Shown in pieces: positions 8,639 through 17,899 of a DNA stretch of 46,920 bases (position 1 is its first letter; every line of letters starts with the position of its first letter). The translations under genes were made by a program, and so were the position numbers. The DNA is taken from positions 1-46,920 of the forward strand of contig RFFQ01000090.1 in NCBI GenBank assembly GCA_003697105.1. Reading direction: 5' to 3'. This DNA comes from Gemmatimonadota bacterium (lineage in GTDB: Bacteria; 4572-55; J002). Under the pieces are notes generated by a model. The model made no database searches, was not told where the DNA came from, and saw nothing but the letters and a program-made list of their open reading frames with translations.

Positions 8639-9490
8639 TTACAATTGAGCCAATTCACCACCGACAGTTGTCCAACCGGCAATGCCTTCTTTATAAATAA
8701 CAACGTTGGTGTATCCCATTTTGTTGAGATGTGCCGCCAACTTTTCGCTGGCGGGACAAGCGGCACTGCCACAGTAGGTTACTACCAGTTGGTCTTTGTC
8801 TGGTAGTACCTTTTGGATTTCTGCCATTGTGGATTTGTCGGTGAGTTCCTTAGCCCCCGGAATATGACCGGCTTTTTTGCAATCCTCTGCGGTATCACAA
8901 CCGCGGGCATCCAAAATTGCCATCGTCGTGTTGGCATTGTGCATTGCCATAAATGCCGTGGTGTTGATAACCGGTAATTCGTTGGAGTGGTCTTCATCGA
9001 ACCAACCGGCAATCCCTTCTTCGTACACTACCACGTTTTTATAGCCCAGTTTGTTTAGATGTGCCATTAACTTCTTGCTTGCCGGGCACTTAACGCTAGA
9101 GCAATAGGCAACGACCAACTCATCCTTGGAGGAAATAACGTTTGCCACCTCTTCGGCAGAGGCGCCCGCTGTTAGGGTTTGGGCATTGCCAATCCGGCGA
9201 CCATCATCATATTTTGCTGAGCGGGCATCGATGAGGGTCATGTCCACATTTGTTGCCATCATCAGTTTCAATGCGGCGGTATTGATCTGTGGAATACCAA
9301 TCTTGACATTTTCAACCTTTGCAGACGAACTGCTACATGCAGACTTTGTCGCACTACACGCACTTGCCGTTTTTTTGGCGCCACTGCACGCCGATGCTTT
9401 GGTACCACAACTGGGTCCGGCTAAAACCAACGCGGGAACCGCGGTTAAAGTGAAAATCGCCAGACCGGCAATTAAGTTTTTAAAACGCAC
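8639..9490 (-). CDS. Exported tandem rhodanese-domain protein
   Basis: Two rhodanese modules on one exported chain of 283 residues. The start is GTG at 9490, with GGAGGT six bases upstream; it gives VRFKNLIAGLAIFTLTAVPALVLA, a clean signal peptide. A Cys/Ser/Ala-rich linker follows (about 25-60). Rhodanese 1 has LIDARSAKYDDGRRIGNA and the active loop YCSSVKCPAS; rhodanese 2 has ILDARGCDTAEDCKKAGH and YCGSAACPAS. Both loops keep the catalytic cysteine (YC) and a second cysteine four residues on. Both modules end GIAGW, so they are an internal duplication. They may transfer or sense sulfane sulfur in the periplasm (inference). Last gene of the operon with two thiol peroxidases. Confidence 0.88.
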   Translation of the reverse strand: MRFKNLIAGLAIFTLTAVPALVLAGPSCGTKASACSGAKKTASACSATKSACSSSSAKVENVKIGIPQINTAALKLMMATNVDMTLIDARSAKYDDGRRIGNAQTLTAGASAEEVANVISSKDELVVAYCSSVKCPASKKLMAHLNKLGYKNVVVYEEGIAGWFDEDHSNELPVINTTAFMAMHNANTTMAILDARGCDTAEDCKKAGHIPGAKELTDKSTMAEIQKVLPDKDQLVVTYCGSAACPASEKLAAHLNKMGYTNVVIYKEGIAGWTTVGGELAQL

Positions 9491-9539
9491 GGAAATACCT
9501 CCATTGAGAGTGGGTGAGAAAAACAAAAAGTTCTTTGAG

Positions 9540-10109
9540 CTACAACAACGCTTTGATGGCTTCCAGAACTTCATCATAATTGGGTTCTTGGGAAACTTCT
9601 TTCACCAGTTGAATATATCGAATGGTGCCATCTGGATCGATAACGAACACGGTCCGGGCTAACAAGCGCATCTCTTTAATCAATACCCCGTATGCTTCGC
9701 CAAATGCGGCATCCCGATGATCGGAGAGAGTCGTTAGCCGATCCACTCCTTCCGCACCGCACCAGCGTTTTTGGGCAAACGGCAAATCCATACTGATGGT
9801 TAAAATCTCAACCTCATCAAATTCGGTTGCCATTTCATTAAACCGGTGCGTTTCGCGGCTACAAACCGGTGTATCCAGCGAAGGTACCGCGGAAATAACA
9901 ACGATTTTACCTTTAAAATCCGACAAATGAACCGGTTGCAAGTGGATATCGATTGCCGTAAAATCCGGGGCTTTATCGCCGACATTTACCGGTGTTCCCG
10001 TCAAGGTCACTGGATTTCCTTTCATCGTGACCAAGCCGGGGCGATCTTCTGCCTGACTCATACCACTGACCATCAGTAAAGTGATCAGAACGGGTATAAA
10101 CCGCTTCAT
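9540..10109 (-). CDS. tpx: Thiol peroxidase Tpx, exported form
   Basis: Atypical 2-Cys peroxiredoxin of the Tpx family that reduces H2O2 and organic peroxides. From the ATG at 10109 (GGAGG seven bases upstream) the product has 189 residues with a signal peptide, MKRFIPVLITLLMVSGMSQA. The peroxidatic C83 lies in PSLDTPVCSRETHRF and the resolving C117 in FAQKRWCGAEGVD. An earlier in-frame ATG at 10130 overlaps the preceding stop but lacks a ribosome site and would spoil the signal peptide. It closely resembles the upstream cytoplasmic copy, so a local duplication followed by gain of a signal peptide is likely. Confidence 0.92.
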   Translation of the reverse strand: MKRFIPVLITLLMVSGMSQAEDRPGLVTMKGNPVTLTGTPVNVGDKAPDFTAIDIHLQPVHLSDFKGKIVVISAVPSLDTPVCSRETHRFNEMATEFDEVEILTISMDLPFAQKRWCGAEGVDRLTTLSDHRDAAFGEAYGVLIKEMRLLARTVFVIDPDGTIRYIQLVKEVSQEPNYDEVLEAIKALL

Positions 10110-10129
10110 CCTGGAACCTCCATTTCCCA

Positions 10130-10645
10130 TTAGAGTACGCTTTTAACAGCGGCAATAACGTCATCGTAATTGGGTTCTTCAGCAACTTCTTTGACCAGTT
10201 GGATGTACCGAACAATACCCTCTTTGTCCACAACGAAAACACAACGGGCAAGCAGGCGTAATTCTTTGATTAGCACCCCAAAGGCTTCCCCAAAAGCGGC
10301 ATCTTTATAGTCGGACAAGGTTTGGACGTTCTCGATACCGGCGGCGCCACACCAGCGCTTTTGCGCGAAAGGTAAATCCATGCTGATGGTGAGCACCACC
10401 ACGTCATCGCCGAGAGATGTGGCATATTCATTAAATTTACGGGTTTCGGCATCGCAGACCGGGGTATCCAGTGACGGCACCGCGGAGATAATTATTGTTT
10501 TGCCTTTAAAACTCGATAAGTCAACGGGTTGTAGCCCATTATCCAGGACGGTCACCGCCGGAATCGTATCCCCTACTTTGATTTCATTACCGGTTAGCGT
10601 CAGCGGGTTGCCTTTCATAGTTACTGCTGCAGGACGATTACTCAT
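10130..10645 (-). CDS. tpx: Thiol peroxidase Tpx, cytoplasmic form
   Basis: Tpx-family peroxiredoxin without a signal peptide, 171 residues, the normal family length. The peroxidatic C64 is in PSLDTPVCDAETRKF and the resolving C99 in FAQKRWCGAAGIE. It needs thioredoxin for recycling; a thioredoxin gene lies at 37.0-37.4 kb. First gene of tpx-tpx-rhodanese, with a promoter at 10717-10745. Confidence 0.95.
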   Translation of the reverse strand: MSNRPAAVTMKGNPLTLTGNEIKVGDTIPAVTVLDNGLQPVDLSSFKGKTIIISAVPSLDTPVCDAETRKFNEYATSLGDDVVVLTISMDLPFAQKRWCGAAGIENVQTLSDYKDAAFGEAFGVLIKELRLLARCVFVVDKEGIVRYIQLVKEVAEEPNYDDVIAAVKSVL

Positions 10646-10716
10646 TGGATTAGCCCTCCAATTGGAAATAGTATTTAAAAAAACGTTAATAGATGAATTA
10701 GTTAGTGCGTGGTTTA

Positions 10717-10745
10717 TAAATAGGCAAACGGTACACCTAAGTCAA
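10717..10745 (-). promoter_or_regulatory. Promoter of the tpx operon
   Basis: On the minus strand, TTGACT, a 17-base spacer and TATTTA, about 70 bases before the first tpx start. The leader is AT-rich, and no operator could be recognised. Confidence 0.5.
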
Positions 10746-10889
10746 GATTTAAACCATCACGAAACCATAACATTTGCGATAATATCGGCCATTACTCACT
10801 TGGTAAAAAAATTGCGACAGTCTGGGCGAGGAGAAACCTACAAAAATGGATATTAATTTCTTTGCCGTTTATTGATGAGGGTTTGGTAT

Positions 10890-11900
10890 ATGAACAGACG
10901 GATTTTTCTTTTGGTGATTATCGTGTTGGGTGGTGGTATGATGGGTATTTTTGCCTACATTGCGGGGGGAATTGCGCAGACAGTATCCTATAGTGCTCAC
11001 GCTGGACCATATCCGGTAGAAGTACTGTTGCAAGAGTGGTATGATGCCAAACGGGATCGCATGATACCCGTAAAGATTTATTATCCGGATGGTGATCAAT
11101 CCTTTCCGGTTATTATTTTTTCGCATGGTTTAGGAGGATCACGCCGGGGCTACCAGTACTTAGGCGAACATTGGGCAAGTCATGGCTTTGTGAGTGTCCA
11201 TATCCAGCATCCGGGGAGCGATGAAGCTTTACTGGAAAATCCAGTAATGGCACGCACGAAGGCACGTAAGGCGGCAAAAGACCCTCAAAATTTAATCAAT
11301 CGACCTAAAGATGTCCATTTTGCAATTGATGAACTCCTGCAACGAAACCGCAATGAAGAGTCCTATTTGTACGGGCATATCGACCCAGACCGGATCGGCG
11401 TTGCGGGGCACTCATTCGGGGCATATACCGCGCTGGTGACTGCCGGACGCACCTTTACGGACAAACAAGGGCATACCATTGACCTAAGTGACCCCCGCGT
11501 TAAAGCGTGCTTGGCGATGAGTCCACCTGCCCGAACATTGAAAGAAGACCGCCCCACCTATGCCACGTTTAACCGTCCCTGCTTCCACATGACGGGTACT
11601 CGTGATGATAGCCCTATCGGGAAGACAACAGCGGCACAACGCCGCATCCCATTCGATGCGATTTCTGCCCCCGACCAGTATTTAGTCACGTTTACGGATG
11701 GTGACCATCAGATTTTTTCCGGACGGGTAACGATTCGGAATCCGGCAGATCGGAAAGACCCGATTTTTCAATCGTATATCAAAATGGCATCCACGGCGTT
11801 TTGGGATGCCTATCTGAATCAAAATGAGCATGCCAAGCAGTGGTTACAAGGCTCATTTCAAAAAATTTTGGGCGCTGATGGCGTTTTTGAGCAAAAATAG
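10890..11900 (+). CDS. Exported alpha/beta hydrolase (PAF-acetylhydrolase / dienelactone hydrolase-like)
   Basis: Serine hydrolase of 336 residues that begins with a signal peptide or membrane anchor (MNRRIFLLVIIVLGGGMMGI). Seen: the oxyanion-side motif PVIIFSHGLGGSRRGYQYL, the nucleophile elbow GVAGHSFGAYTAL (GHSFG), and a likely acid and histidine in the C-terminal third (TGTRDDSPIG; FTDGDHQIFSG). The pattern resembles platelet-activating-factor acetylhydrolase-like and chlorophyllase-like esterases; the substrate is unknown. ATG 10890 is chosen because GAGG sits nine bases upstream. Two earlier in-frame starts (TTG 10872, ATG 10875) add charged or aromatic residues before the signal. Confidence 0.8.
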   Translation: MNRRIFLLVIIVLGGGMMGIFAYIAGGIAQTVSYSAHAGPYPVEVLLQEWYDAKRDRMIPVKIYYPDGDQSFPVIIFSHGLGGSRRGYQYLGEHWASHGFVSVHIQHPGSDEALLENPVMARTKARKAAKDPQNLINRPKDVHFAIDELLQRNRNEESYLYGHIDPDRIGVAGHSFGAYTALVTAGRTFTDKQGHTIDLSDPRVKACLAMSPPARTLKEDRPTYATFNRPCFHMTGTRDDSPIGKTTAAQRRIPFDAISAPDQYLVTFTDGDHQIFSGRVTIRNPADRKDPIFQSYIKMASTAFWDAYLNQNEHAKQWLQGSFQKILGADGVFEQK

Positions 11901-11911
11901 GTGTTTTTTAC

Positions 11912-11940
11912 TTGTCAAAATGCTTCGTTTCTTCTATTAT
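11912..11940 (+). promoter_or_regulatory. Promoter of the YHS lipoprotein gene
   Basis: TTGTCA, 17 bases, TATTAT, ending 70 bases before the ATG. Confidence 0.55.
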
Positions 11941-12010
11941 TACATGGTGTGGTGGTATTAGCTAATAACATTAGTTTTTTCAGCATCTTAAATAAATTAA
12001 GGAGGGAACG

Positions 12011-12670
12011 ATGCGTTATTATATTTTAACTGCTAGTTTTATATTGGGGCTGGTTATCAGCTTGGTCGCTTGTTCACCCCAGCAGAACACGAACCAAGCG
12101 GAACACTCTGAGGCGACTCAGACCGCCGCGGAAACAGCGAATGAAACCACCGCCGCCGTGGAAGAGACCCCAGAAGAAGCGATGGCACATAGTTATGCCA
12201 TTAATGTGGATGAGGAAGGACGAGCATTGCATGGCTATGACCCCGTTGCATACTTTACCAATGGTGAACCCCAAGCCGGTGACCTGCAATTCACTGCCAC
12301 TTGGAATGGCGCAACGTGGTATTTTGTTAATGCCGAAAATCGAGATGCCTTCCTTGAAAACCCAGAAAAATATGCGCCGGCGAATGGAGGTTATTGCACC
12401 TTTGGGGTAGTCCTCGGAAAAAAATTTGATGGAGACCCCAATGTGTGGTCAATTTACAATGAAGACCTATTTGTATTTTTGAACGAAGAGGTAAAAGAGA
12501 AGTTTTTGCAGGACGTTGAAGGCAATATGGCGAAGGTTCAAGACAATTGGACATCTATTATGGATAAATCCCCGGAGGAATTAGCCGAAGAACCCGCCGA
12601 AGAAGGGGATGCCGCAAATGCGGTCGACCAAAATGAAGCCGAAGAAGAGACACCTGCAGAGACAGAATAA
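12011..12670 (+). CDS. YHS-domain lipoprotein
   Basis: Lipoprotein of 219 residues with lipobox SLVAC (Cys 21), preceded by AAGGAGGG. After an Ala/Glu/Thr-rich linker there is one YHS domain, with LHGYDPVAYFTNGEPQAG, a Trp/Phe-rich core (ATWNGATWYFVNAENRDAF) and the end PEKYAPANGGYC. YHS domains of this type are often associated with metal handling. The C-terminal 50 residues are acidic and low-complexity (repeats of AEEPAEEG type). The true role is unknown. Confidence 0.8.
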   Translation: MRYYILTASFILGLVISLVACSPQQNTNQAEHSEATQTAAETANETTAAVEETPEEAMAHSYAINVDEEGRALHGYDPVAYFTNGEPQAGDLQFTATWNGATWYFVNAENRDAFLENPEKYAPANGGYCTFGVVLGKKFDGDPNVWSIYNEDLFVFLNEEVKEKFLQDVEGNMAKVQDNWTSIMDKSPEELAEEPAEEGDAANAVDQNEAEEETPAETE

Positions 12671-12702
12671 ATGGATATAACATCATAAATGGATATAACA
12701 TC
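12667..12702 (+). repeat. Perfect 18-bp tandem duplication over a stop codon
   Basis: The unit ATAAATGGATATAACATC occurs twice with no gap and no mismatch. The TAA stop of the YHS gene is inside the first copy, so the duplication does not alter the protein. It looks like a recent slippage event. Confidence 0.9.
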
Positions 12703-12712
12703 CTGACCCCCC

Positions 12713-12753
12713 AATAGTGCTGTACCAGCATACCTGATACAGCGCTATTTTTT
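12713..12753 (+). terminator. Intrinsic terminator after the YHS gene
   Basis: A 12-bp stem (AATAGTGCTGTA / TACAGCGCTATT, one G-U pair) followed by six T. It ends only 10 bases before the histidine kinase start. Confidence 0.85.
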
Positions 12754-12763
12754 ATAGCCTCCA

Positions 12764-15409
12764 ATGTATGGTTTTATGAAACGTCCACACCTGAAATTAA
12801 CCTACCAGTTTTCGCTATTAGCCGGAATTACACTGTTCATTATGCTGGGGCTTGCCGTGCTCAATGTCCAAGATCGGATCAAAATAAACGCAATTCTACA
12901 CGAGCAAGACCAACTCTTCCGCATTAAAAAACAGTTAGCTGATATTGAACGGGAAACCCTCCGGGCACGGATTGATGAAACCCAATTGGTCAATACGGCG
13001 AACCCGCGCTATTTCCAAAGTTTTCAGAATCGATTAAATTATGTTCAAAAAACTTCAACCCAGTTGGCGGATACCATCCATGATGATGACCTTCATTCTG
13101 ATATTGAGCGGACGTTAAAAGTTCTTGCCACATATCAAAAATCGGTATCCATTACGTATGATGTACAGCGCCGGATCGGATTGATCGATACGGTTGGGAT
13201 TATTCCCAAACTCCAACATCTTGACCGGGAAATTACGCAGAAACTGGATCAAGCGAATCTCCCAGAGTTACGCACGGCATATACCCGGATACAACTGTCT
13301 GAAAAGGATTTTATCAATACCCTAAACATGAAATTGGCAGATGAGGTTTTAGAGCAGTTAACCGTATTGAAACAGCGCGTCCGCACAAGCTCTCTACCCG
13401 TGGCGCTTCGCCAATCCCTATGGGATGAACTCCACCAATACGAAACCACCGTACAGAAAATGGTGCATGGCGTAGTGGAACTCGAATTGGCAACCGCCGA
13501 GAATAGTTTGCAATTTGATCGGATTTCCCCCATAATTGCCAAAAGCCAGATGAAGATTGATCGCTTAATCAATCAAACAGCAGACCGGCTCATTCAACAA
13601 CGGCACCGCTCTGTTTATCAAACGATAACGATTTTTGCCGTGACATTCGCGGTGCTGTCTCTGTTTCTTATTTTTCAAATTCGGAGTGCCCAGCAATTGG
13701 TTAAACGACTGAAACATTTAGCCAGAGGAATGCAGGAAGTGGGCGCCGGAAATTATGAGCAGATTCAGGAACTTCCCCAAGGAAATGATGAAATTGGACT
13801 TTTAACCCAAACGTTTCGTCAAATGTCGGAACAAATTCAGGCACAGATCGACACGATCGAGCAGGAACGGCAGAATGCTGAAATCGCGAACCGTGCCAAA
13901 TCTGCCTTTTTGGCAAATATGAGCCATGAAATTCGGACGCCCATGAACGGTGTGATTGGCATGACCAGCCTTCTGCTAGAGACGGAATTAACAGCAGAGC
14001 AATATGATTATGTAAATACAATTCGGATCAGTGGGGAAAGCCTTTTGACGATCATCAATGATATTTTAGATTTTTCCAAAATTGAATCCGGGCATATGGC
14101 GTTGGAAGAGTACCCGTTTGAATTGCGAAATTGCGTGGAAGAAGCATTAGAACTGCTTTCGTTTAAAGCGGCAGAAAAGCAGATCGATTTGCTCTATCTA
14201 ATTGAAAACAACGTTCCCCCATTTATCAAAGCGGATATTACCCGTCTTCGCCAAATCCTCGTTAATCTGTTGGGAAATGCAGTCAAATTTACGGAAAAAG
14301 GCGAGGTACTGGTCACGGTGACATTGGTGGAATACCGGCAAAACCTTGCCGAAATCCAGTTTTCGGTGAAAGACACCGGGATTGGTATTCCAGAAGAAGG
14401 AAAAGCAAAATTATTCCGCGATTTTTCACAGGTGGATGCATCGACCACACGAAAATATGGCGGTACCGGACTGGGGCTTGCCATTAGCAAGCGGCTTGTC
14501 GAACTCATGGGAGGTCGAATTTGGGTCGAAAGTGAGGTGGGTGTGGGTTCAACCTTTTCGTTTACCATCCAAGTCCCCGTCGCCAAAGGACAACCCCGCA
14601 AGTACCTGAATCAATATGTACCAGAACTGAAAAATTTCCGCCTTTTGATTGTGGATGATAATGAAACGAATCGCCGGATTCTACGAGATCAATGCCTCCA
14701 TTGGGGTCTGATCCCCGAGCTGGCGGCTTCTGGCGCCGAAGCGCTCCACCGGTTGAAAACCGACCCACCGTATGACCTCGCGATTTTAGATATGCAGATG
14801 CCCGAAATGGACGGAATCCAGCTCGCTCAGGCGATTAAAGCCATGAAACTGGAAAAATCACTGCCGTTGATTATGCTCAGTTCGGTCGGTAAACCCGACC
14901 ACGCAGCAGATTTATTTGAACATTGCTTATCGAAACCGGTTCGCCAATCAACCTTGTTTGATATTCTGATAACCGTTTGTAGCAAACATCAAGTTCCCCA
15001 ACGGCAAGTATATGCGAAACAGCAAACGGACATTTCACCTGCAAACACACAGATTAAAATTTTGGTGGCAGAAGACAACACGGTCAACCAAAAAATTGCT
15101 CTGAAAACGCTGGCGAAACTTGGGTATTCTGCCGATATTGCTGCCAATGGATTAGAGGTGATCGATGCCTTAAAAAGACAGCCGTATCACCTTGTTTTTA
15201 TGGATGTTCAGATGCCGGAAATGGATGGATTAGCCGCCACCCGCCATATTATTGCCGAATGGGCTGAAAATCGGCCCAAAATTATCGCCATGACCGCCAA
15301 TGCCATGAAAGAAGATCAAGAAGAATGCTTGAAAGCCGGTATGGATGACTATATCAGTAAGCCCTTTTCCATCCAAGCCTTAAAAGATATTATTCAAAAA
15401 TGGAGTTGA
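12764..15409 (+). CDS. Hybrid sensor histidine kinase with two receiver domains
   Basis: Membrane hybrid kinase of 881 residues. In order: membrane segment 14-35, periplasmic helical sensor 36-285, membrane segment about 287-306, HAMP about 307-372, HisKA with SHEIRTPMN (phospho-acceptor H388), HATPase with an N box ([15 protein letters not shown]) and G boxes ([22 protein letters not shown]), receiver 1 with D676 ([11 protein letters not shown]), and receiver 2 with D814 ([11 protein letters not shown]). Both receivers keep the acidic pocket and lysine (SKP). No output domain or cognate regulator is adjacent. Starts at 12764 and 12776 are both possible. Neither has a ribosome site and a terminator lies just upstream, so the message may be leaderless or read through. 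Confidence 0.92.
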   Translation: MYGFMKRPHLKLTYQFSLLAGITLFIMLGLAVLNVQDRIKINAILHEQDQLFRIKKQLADIERETLRARIDETQLVNTANPRYFQSFQNRLNYVQKTSTQLADTIHDDDLHSDIERTLKVLATYQKSVSITYDVQRRIGLIDTVGIIPKLQHLDREITQKLDQANLPELRTAYTRIQLSEKDFINTLNMKLADEVLEQLTVLKQRVRTSSLPVALRQSLWDELHQYETTVQKMVHGVVELELATAENSLQFDRISPIIAKSQMKIDRLINQTADRLIQQRHRSVYQTITIFAVTFAVLSLFLIFQIRSAQQLVKRLKHLARGMQEVGAGNYEQIQELPQGNDEIGLLTQTFRQMSEQIQAQIDTIEQERQNAEIANRAKSAFLANMSHEIRTPMNGVIGMTSLLLETELTAEQYDYVNTIRISGESLLTIINDILDFSKIESGHMALEEYPFELRNCVEEALELLSFKAAEKQIDLLYLIENNVPPFIKADITRLRQILVNLLGNAVKFTEKGEVLVTVTLVEYRQNLAEIQFSVKDTGIGIPEEGKAKLFRDFSQVDASTTRKYGGTGLGLAISKRLVELMGGRIWVESEVGVGSTFSFTIQVPVAKGQPRKYLNQYVPELKNFRLLIVDDNETNRRILRDQCLHWGLIPELAASGAEALHRLKTDPPYDLAILDMQMPEMDGIQLAQAIKAMKLEKSLPLIMLSSVGKPDHAADLFEHCLSKPVRQSTLFDILITVCSKHQVPQRQVYAKQQTDISPANTQIKILVAEDNTVNQKIALKTLAKLGYSADIAANGLEVIDALKRQPYHLVFMDVQMPEMDGLAATRHIIAEWAENRPKIIAMTANAMKEDQEECLKAGMDDYISKPFSIQALKDIIQKWS

Positions 15410-15451
15410 TCAAATATGGATTATGTGCTAAACTCCGGCTACTCCATTTTT
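15396..15451 (+). terminator. Possible terminator after the histidine kinase gene
   Basis: AAAAATGGAGT and ACTCCATTTTT form an 11-bp stem that encloses a 34-base loop and spans the kinase stop codon, ending in T. The long loop makes it uncertain. Confidence 0.45.
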
Positions 15452-15506
15452 AGTTTAAGCATAAACGTTGAGCCAAATTCTTAACTTTTTTGGAAGGGAG
15501 GCTTTT

Positions 15507-16415
15507 ATGTACATGCGAGTGTGCCTTATCAGTTTCATGGTCTTAGTCGTGACGCATTTAGCGGGAGCAAATCCGGTTGCGGACCTCGAAAAAGGGGCAA
15601 CCGAAGGTAATTTGGCGTTAGTCAAACAAGCGTTCTCGGATAGTACTGTTACAGTGCCAGTTGACACCACGTTCAAATATGGACGTACCGCGCTAATGAT
15701 TGCGGCAAATCGGGGACATGCGGATGTGGTTGCCTATCTACTGGATCAGGGTGCCAACATAGAACATACAGACCGGAATGGTGATACCGCCTTGTTGCTG
15801 GCAACGTACCACCCGAAAGTGGTTCAACTACTGATTGAACGAGGAGCCAATATCAATCATCAAAATAATGCGGGGATCACCACCCTGATGAATGCCGCTT
15901 CGTTTGGCAAAGTCCCTACGGTCAAACTCCTGCTCAAAGCGGGTGCGGATACCGAATTAAAAGGAAAAGCGGGTGAAACTGCCTTGATGTTTGCGGAATT
16001 GCAGCAACGGGGCGAAATTATACGTATGCTGAAAGCCGAACAAAAAAAGAAAACCTCCCTGACGACCCCTTCCGTAGATATGTGGCAAGCAGTAAAAGCA
16101 AACAACATTAAACTGGTAAAGAGCGTCTTAGAGAAAGGGTACGATACCAATAAACCCAACGCTCAAGGCGAAACATTGTTGATGGTCGCCGCACAAACCG
16201 GAAATACCGGAATGATTAAACTTTTATTGGAAAACGGCGCCGATCCGTCATTAAAAAATAAAGAAGGGCATACGGCTTATGATTTGGCGCAAACCGCCGG
16301 TCATGAGGATGTTTTGCCGCTCTTAGAAATCAACCAAGATGCCCCAGCAGAGGAAGCAAGCCCTCCGGCTGAAGAGACCTCGGCTGAAGAAACACAAGCT
16401 CCCGCTGGCAAATGA
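15507..16415 (+). CDS. Exported ankyrin-repeat protein
   Basis: Protein of 302 residues with a signal peptide (YMRVCLISFMVLVVTHLAGA). It contains six or seven ankyrin repeats, for example GRTALMIAANRGHADVVAYL, AGITTLMNAASFGKVPTVKL and GETLLMVAAQTGNTGMIKLL, interrupted near the middle by a lysine-rich segment, and ends in a Glu/Ala/Pro-rich tail. The start is ATG 15507, with GGGAGG five bases before it. It is presumably a periplasmic protein-protein interaction scaffold. Its stop overlaps the start of the next gene (ATGA), so the two are probably made together. Confidence 0.88.
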   Translation: MYMRVCLISFMVLVVTHLAGANPVADLEKGATEGNLALVKQAFSDSTVTVPVDTTFKYGRTALMIAANRGHADVVAYLLDQGANIEHTDRNGDTALLLATYHPKVVQLLIERGANINHQNNAGITTLMNAASFGKVPTVKLLLKAGADTELKGKAGETALMFAELQQRGEIIRMLKAEQKKKTSLTTPSVDMWQAVKANNIKLVKSVLEKGYDTNKPNAQGETLLMVAAQTGNTGMIKLLLENGADPSLKNKEGHTAYDLAQTAGHEDVLPLLEINQDAPAEEASPPAEETSAEETQAPAGK

Positions 16416-16993
16416 TAGTTGACGTGATCTTATACGGCAGTATTATTTTGGCGGCGTTTGTTATCGGTTTGGTGGTGTTGGATAAGGTGCGCTCCAAAGG
16501 CATTGACCGCCCCGATTATGGTATCCCGTTAACGGCGAATTCCGCCGAACAGGAGCAAATGCACCGCCTCGTGTTTGAACGGGCAGAGCACAAATGTGAA
16601 TTTTGCGCCGCTCCCTCCAACCGGATTTACCGGATCAACCCACCCAAACACCCGGAGATGTACCACCTAGACGACCTATTAGCGATTTGCGAAGGATGTT
16701 ACCGCAAACTGACCGGGCGAAATGAAAAAAATATCCCGCCGCACTCGTCAATTTTATATGTGCGGCGGGTTTTCGCGCGAAACCGAACCTATTTTTTAGA
16801 TGTGAAGGAAACCCGTCACGGTATGCAATATCTGGTCATTCGTGAAACCAAAAAAGTCAAAGAGAAGTACGAAGAACAAAAAGTGATCGTCTTTGAAGAG
16901 GATTTTGACGCCTTTTTTGAAAATTTGTTCAAAATCATTCCGAAATTGAAGACCAAATTTACCAACGAGGCGCAACAATGGATCGATGGGTAA
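16412..16993 (+). CDS. Membrane-anchored HNH-like zinc finger / PUR-alpha domain fusion
   Basis: Protein of 193 residues with an unusual make-up. Residues 3-24 form one membrane segment. Residues 55-100 form a treble-clef-like zinc site (C62-x-x-C65 ... C93-x-x-C96) with HLDDLLAICEGCYRKL, which resembles HNH nucleases but lacks a clear catalytic DH pair. Residues 123-185 (RTYFLDVKETRHGMQYLVIR ... VFEEDFDAFFENLFKII) match the bacterial PUR-alpha (DUF3276) single-stranded nucleic-acid-binding fold. The domain names come from motif recognition, not a search. It overlaps the ankyrin gene by four bases. It may be a membrane-tethered nucleic-acid-binding protein (inference). Confidence 0.72.
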   Translation: MIVDVILYGSIILAAFVIGLVVLDKVRSKGIDRPDYGIPLTANSAEQEQMHRLVFERAEHKCEFCAAPSNRIYRINPPKHPEMYHLDDLLAICEGCYRKLTGRNEKNIPPHSSILYVRRVFARNRTYFLDVKETRHGMQYLVIRETKKVKEKYEEQKVIVFEEDFDAFFENLFKIIPKLKTKFTNEAQQWIDG

Positions 16994-17013
16994 ACACGAT
17001 CCCGCTGGAAACC

Positions 17014-17577
17014 TTAACCTTTCAAATCCAACACAAATTTATTACTTTCCGGGATGCGACCTCGCATCTTTGCTTGTAGTACTTCCAGATAGGTATCAAA
17101 CGCATCGTTGCCGAAGCAGACAAAAATGACCCGTTTGATTTCAGGGTGTGCTTTCAGGAATTCAAACACGATCTGCATGGCAATCCATGTTGCCCGTTCC
17201 AGCGGAAACCCGTAAGCACCCGTACTGATGGCCGGAAAGGCAATACTTTCCACACCGTGCTCCAGCGCCACTTCCAAACTGCGACGATAGGCATTTGCCA
17301 ACAGTTCATCTTCGTTATGATTACCACCTTTCCAGACGGGACCTACGGTATGAATCACGTACCGGGCTTTCAGATTATACCCTTTCGTAATTTTAGCATC
17401 ACCGGTTTTACAACCCCCGAGGGTTTTGCACTCTTCGAGCAATTGGGAACCCGCAGCACGATGAATTGCCCCATCGACACCACCACCCCCAAGCAGACTT
17501 TCATTGGCGGCATTGACGATGGCATCCACATTTTGCAACGTGATGTCCCCTTGTGTAATTGAGATTCGATCCAACAT
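17014..17577 (-). CDS. Macro-domain ADP-ribose hydrolase (YmdB/MacroD-like)
   Basis: Single macro domain, 187 residues. Seen: GDITLQNVDAIVNAANESLL with the ADP-ribose-binding GGGGVDGAIHRAAG, VIHTVGPVW and AFPAISTGAYGFP. These are the conserved loops of MacroD-type enzymes, which hydrolyse O-acetyl-ADP-ribose or remove mono-ADP-ribose from proteins. The start is ATG 17577, with GGAGG five bases upstream; an in-frame GTG at 17589 would lie over that ribosome site. It is convergent with the zinc/PUR gene and has a good promoter at 17634-17662. Confidence 0.93.
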   Translation of the reverse strand: MLDRISITQGDITLQNVDAIVNAANESLLGGGGVDGAIHRAAGSQLLEECKTLGGCKTGDAKITKGYNLKARYVIHTVGPVWKGGNHNEDELLANAYRRSLEVALEHGVESIAFPAISTGAYGFPLERATWIAMQIVFEFLKAHPEIKRVIFVCFGNDAFDTYLEVLQAKMRGRIPESNKFVLDLKG

Positions 17578-17633
17578 AATGTCCTCCACGTTAATAGATA
17601 AATGGGTGAGAAGCCTTTACATCGTAACAGCTT

Positions 17634-17662
17634 ACTGTAGCAGAATTGGAAGGCACTGTCAA
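17634..17662 (-). promoter_or_regulatory. Sigma70-type promoter of the macro-domain gene
   Basis: On the minus strand, TTGACA, 17 bases, TACAGT, about 57 bases before the ATG. The 322-base gap 17578-17899 holds this promoter and the divergent one at 17746, and no gene that I can support. Confidence 0.65.
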
Positions 17663-17745
17663 TCTCAAAAACCCCAAAATTGGGAGGCAGGTCTCGCAGC
17701 TTGAAACCGGTACGGTGCACGTTCCAACCGGATTTTTATTTACGC

Positions 17746-17774
17746 TTGACAATCCACCTGGCACATATTAGACT
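17746..17774 (+). promoter_or_regulatory. Sigma70-type promoter of the BNR-repeat protein gene
   Basis: TTGACA, 17 bases, TAGACT, leaving a leader of about 120 bases before the ATG at 17900. Confidence 0.6.
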
Positions 17775-17899
17775 GCAAAATCCCCTCCCACGTGAATTTA
17801 ATCCCCGATCCCCGTTCAGTACCTTCACCAGAAAAAGGATTTTATACCGCAAATTTGGCGTACCTATTACCTTTCACTATTGGTTTAAAGGAGTCTCCC

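Noticed and set aside
10130-10130. Earlier ATG of the exported Tpx, overlapping the first tpx stop
   Set aside because: GGAGG lies directly before the internal ATG at 10109, and only that start gives a normal signal peptide.
12764-15409. Possible cognate response regulator beside the hybrid kinase
   Set aside because: The following genes encode an ankyrin protein and a zinc/PUR protein without a receiver or helix-turn-helix domain.
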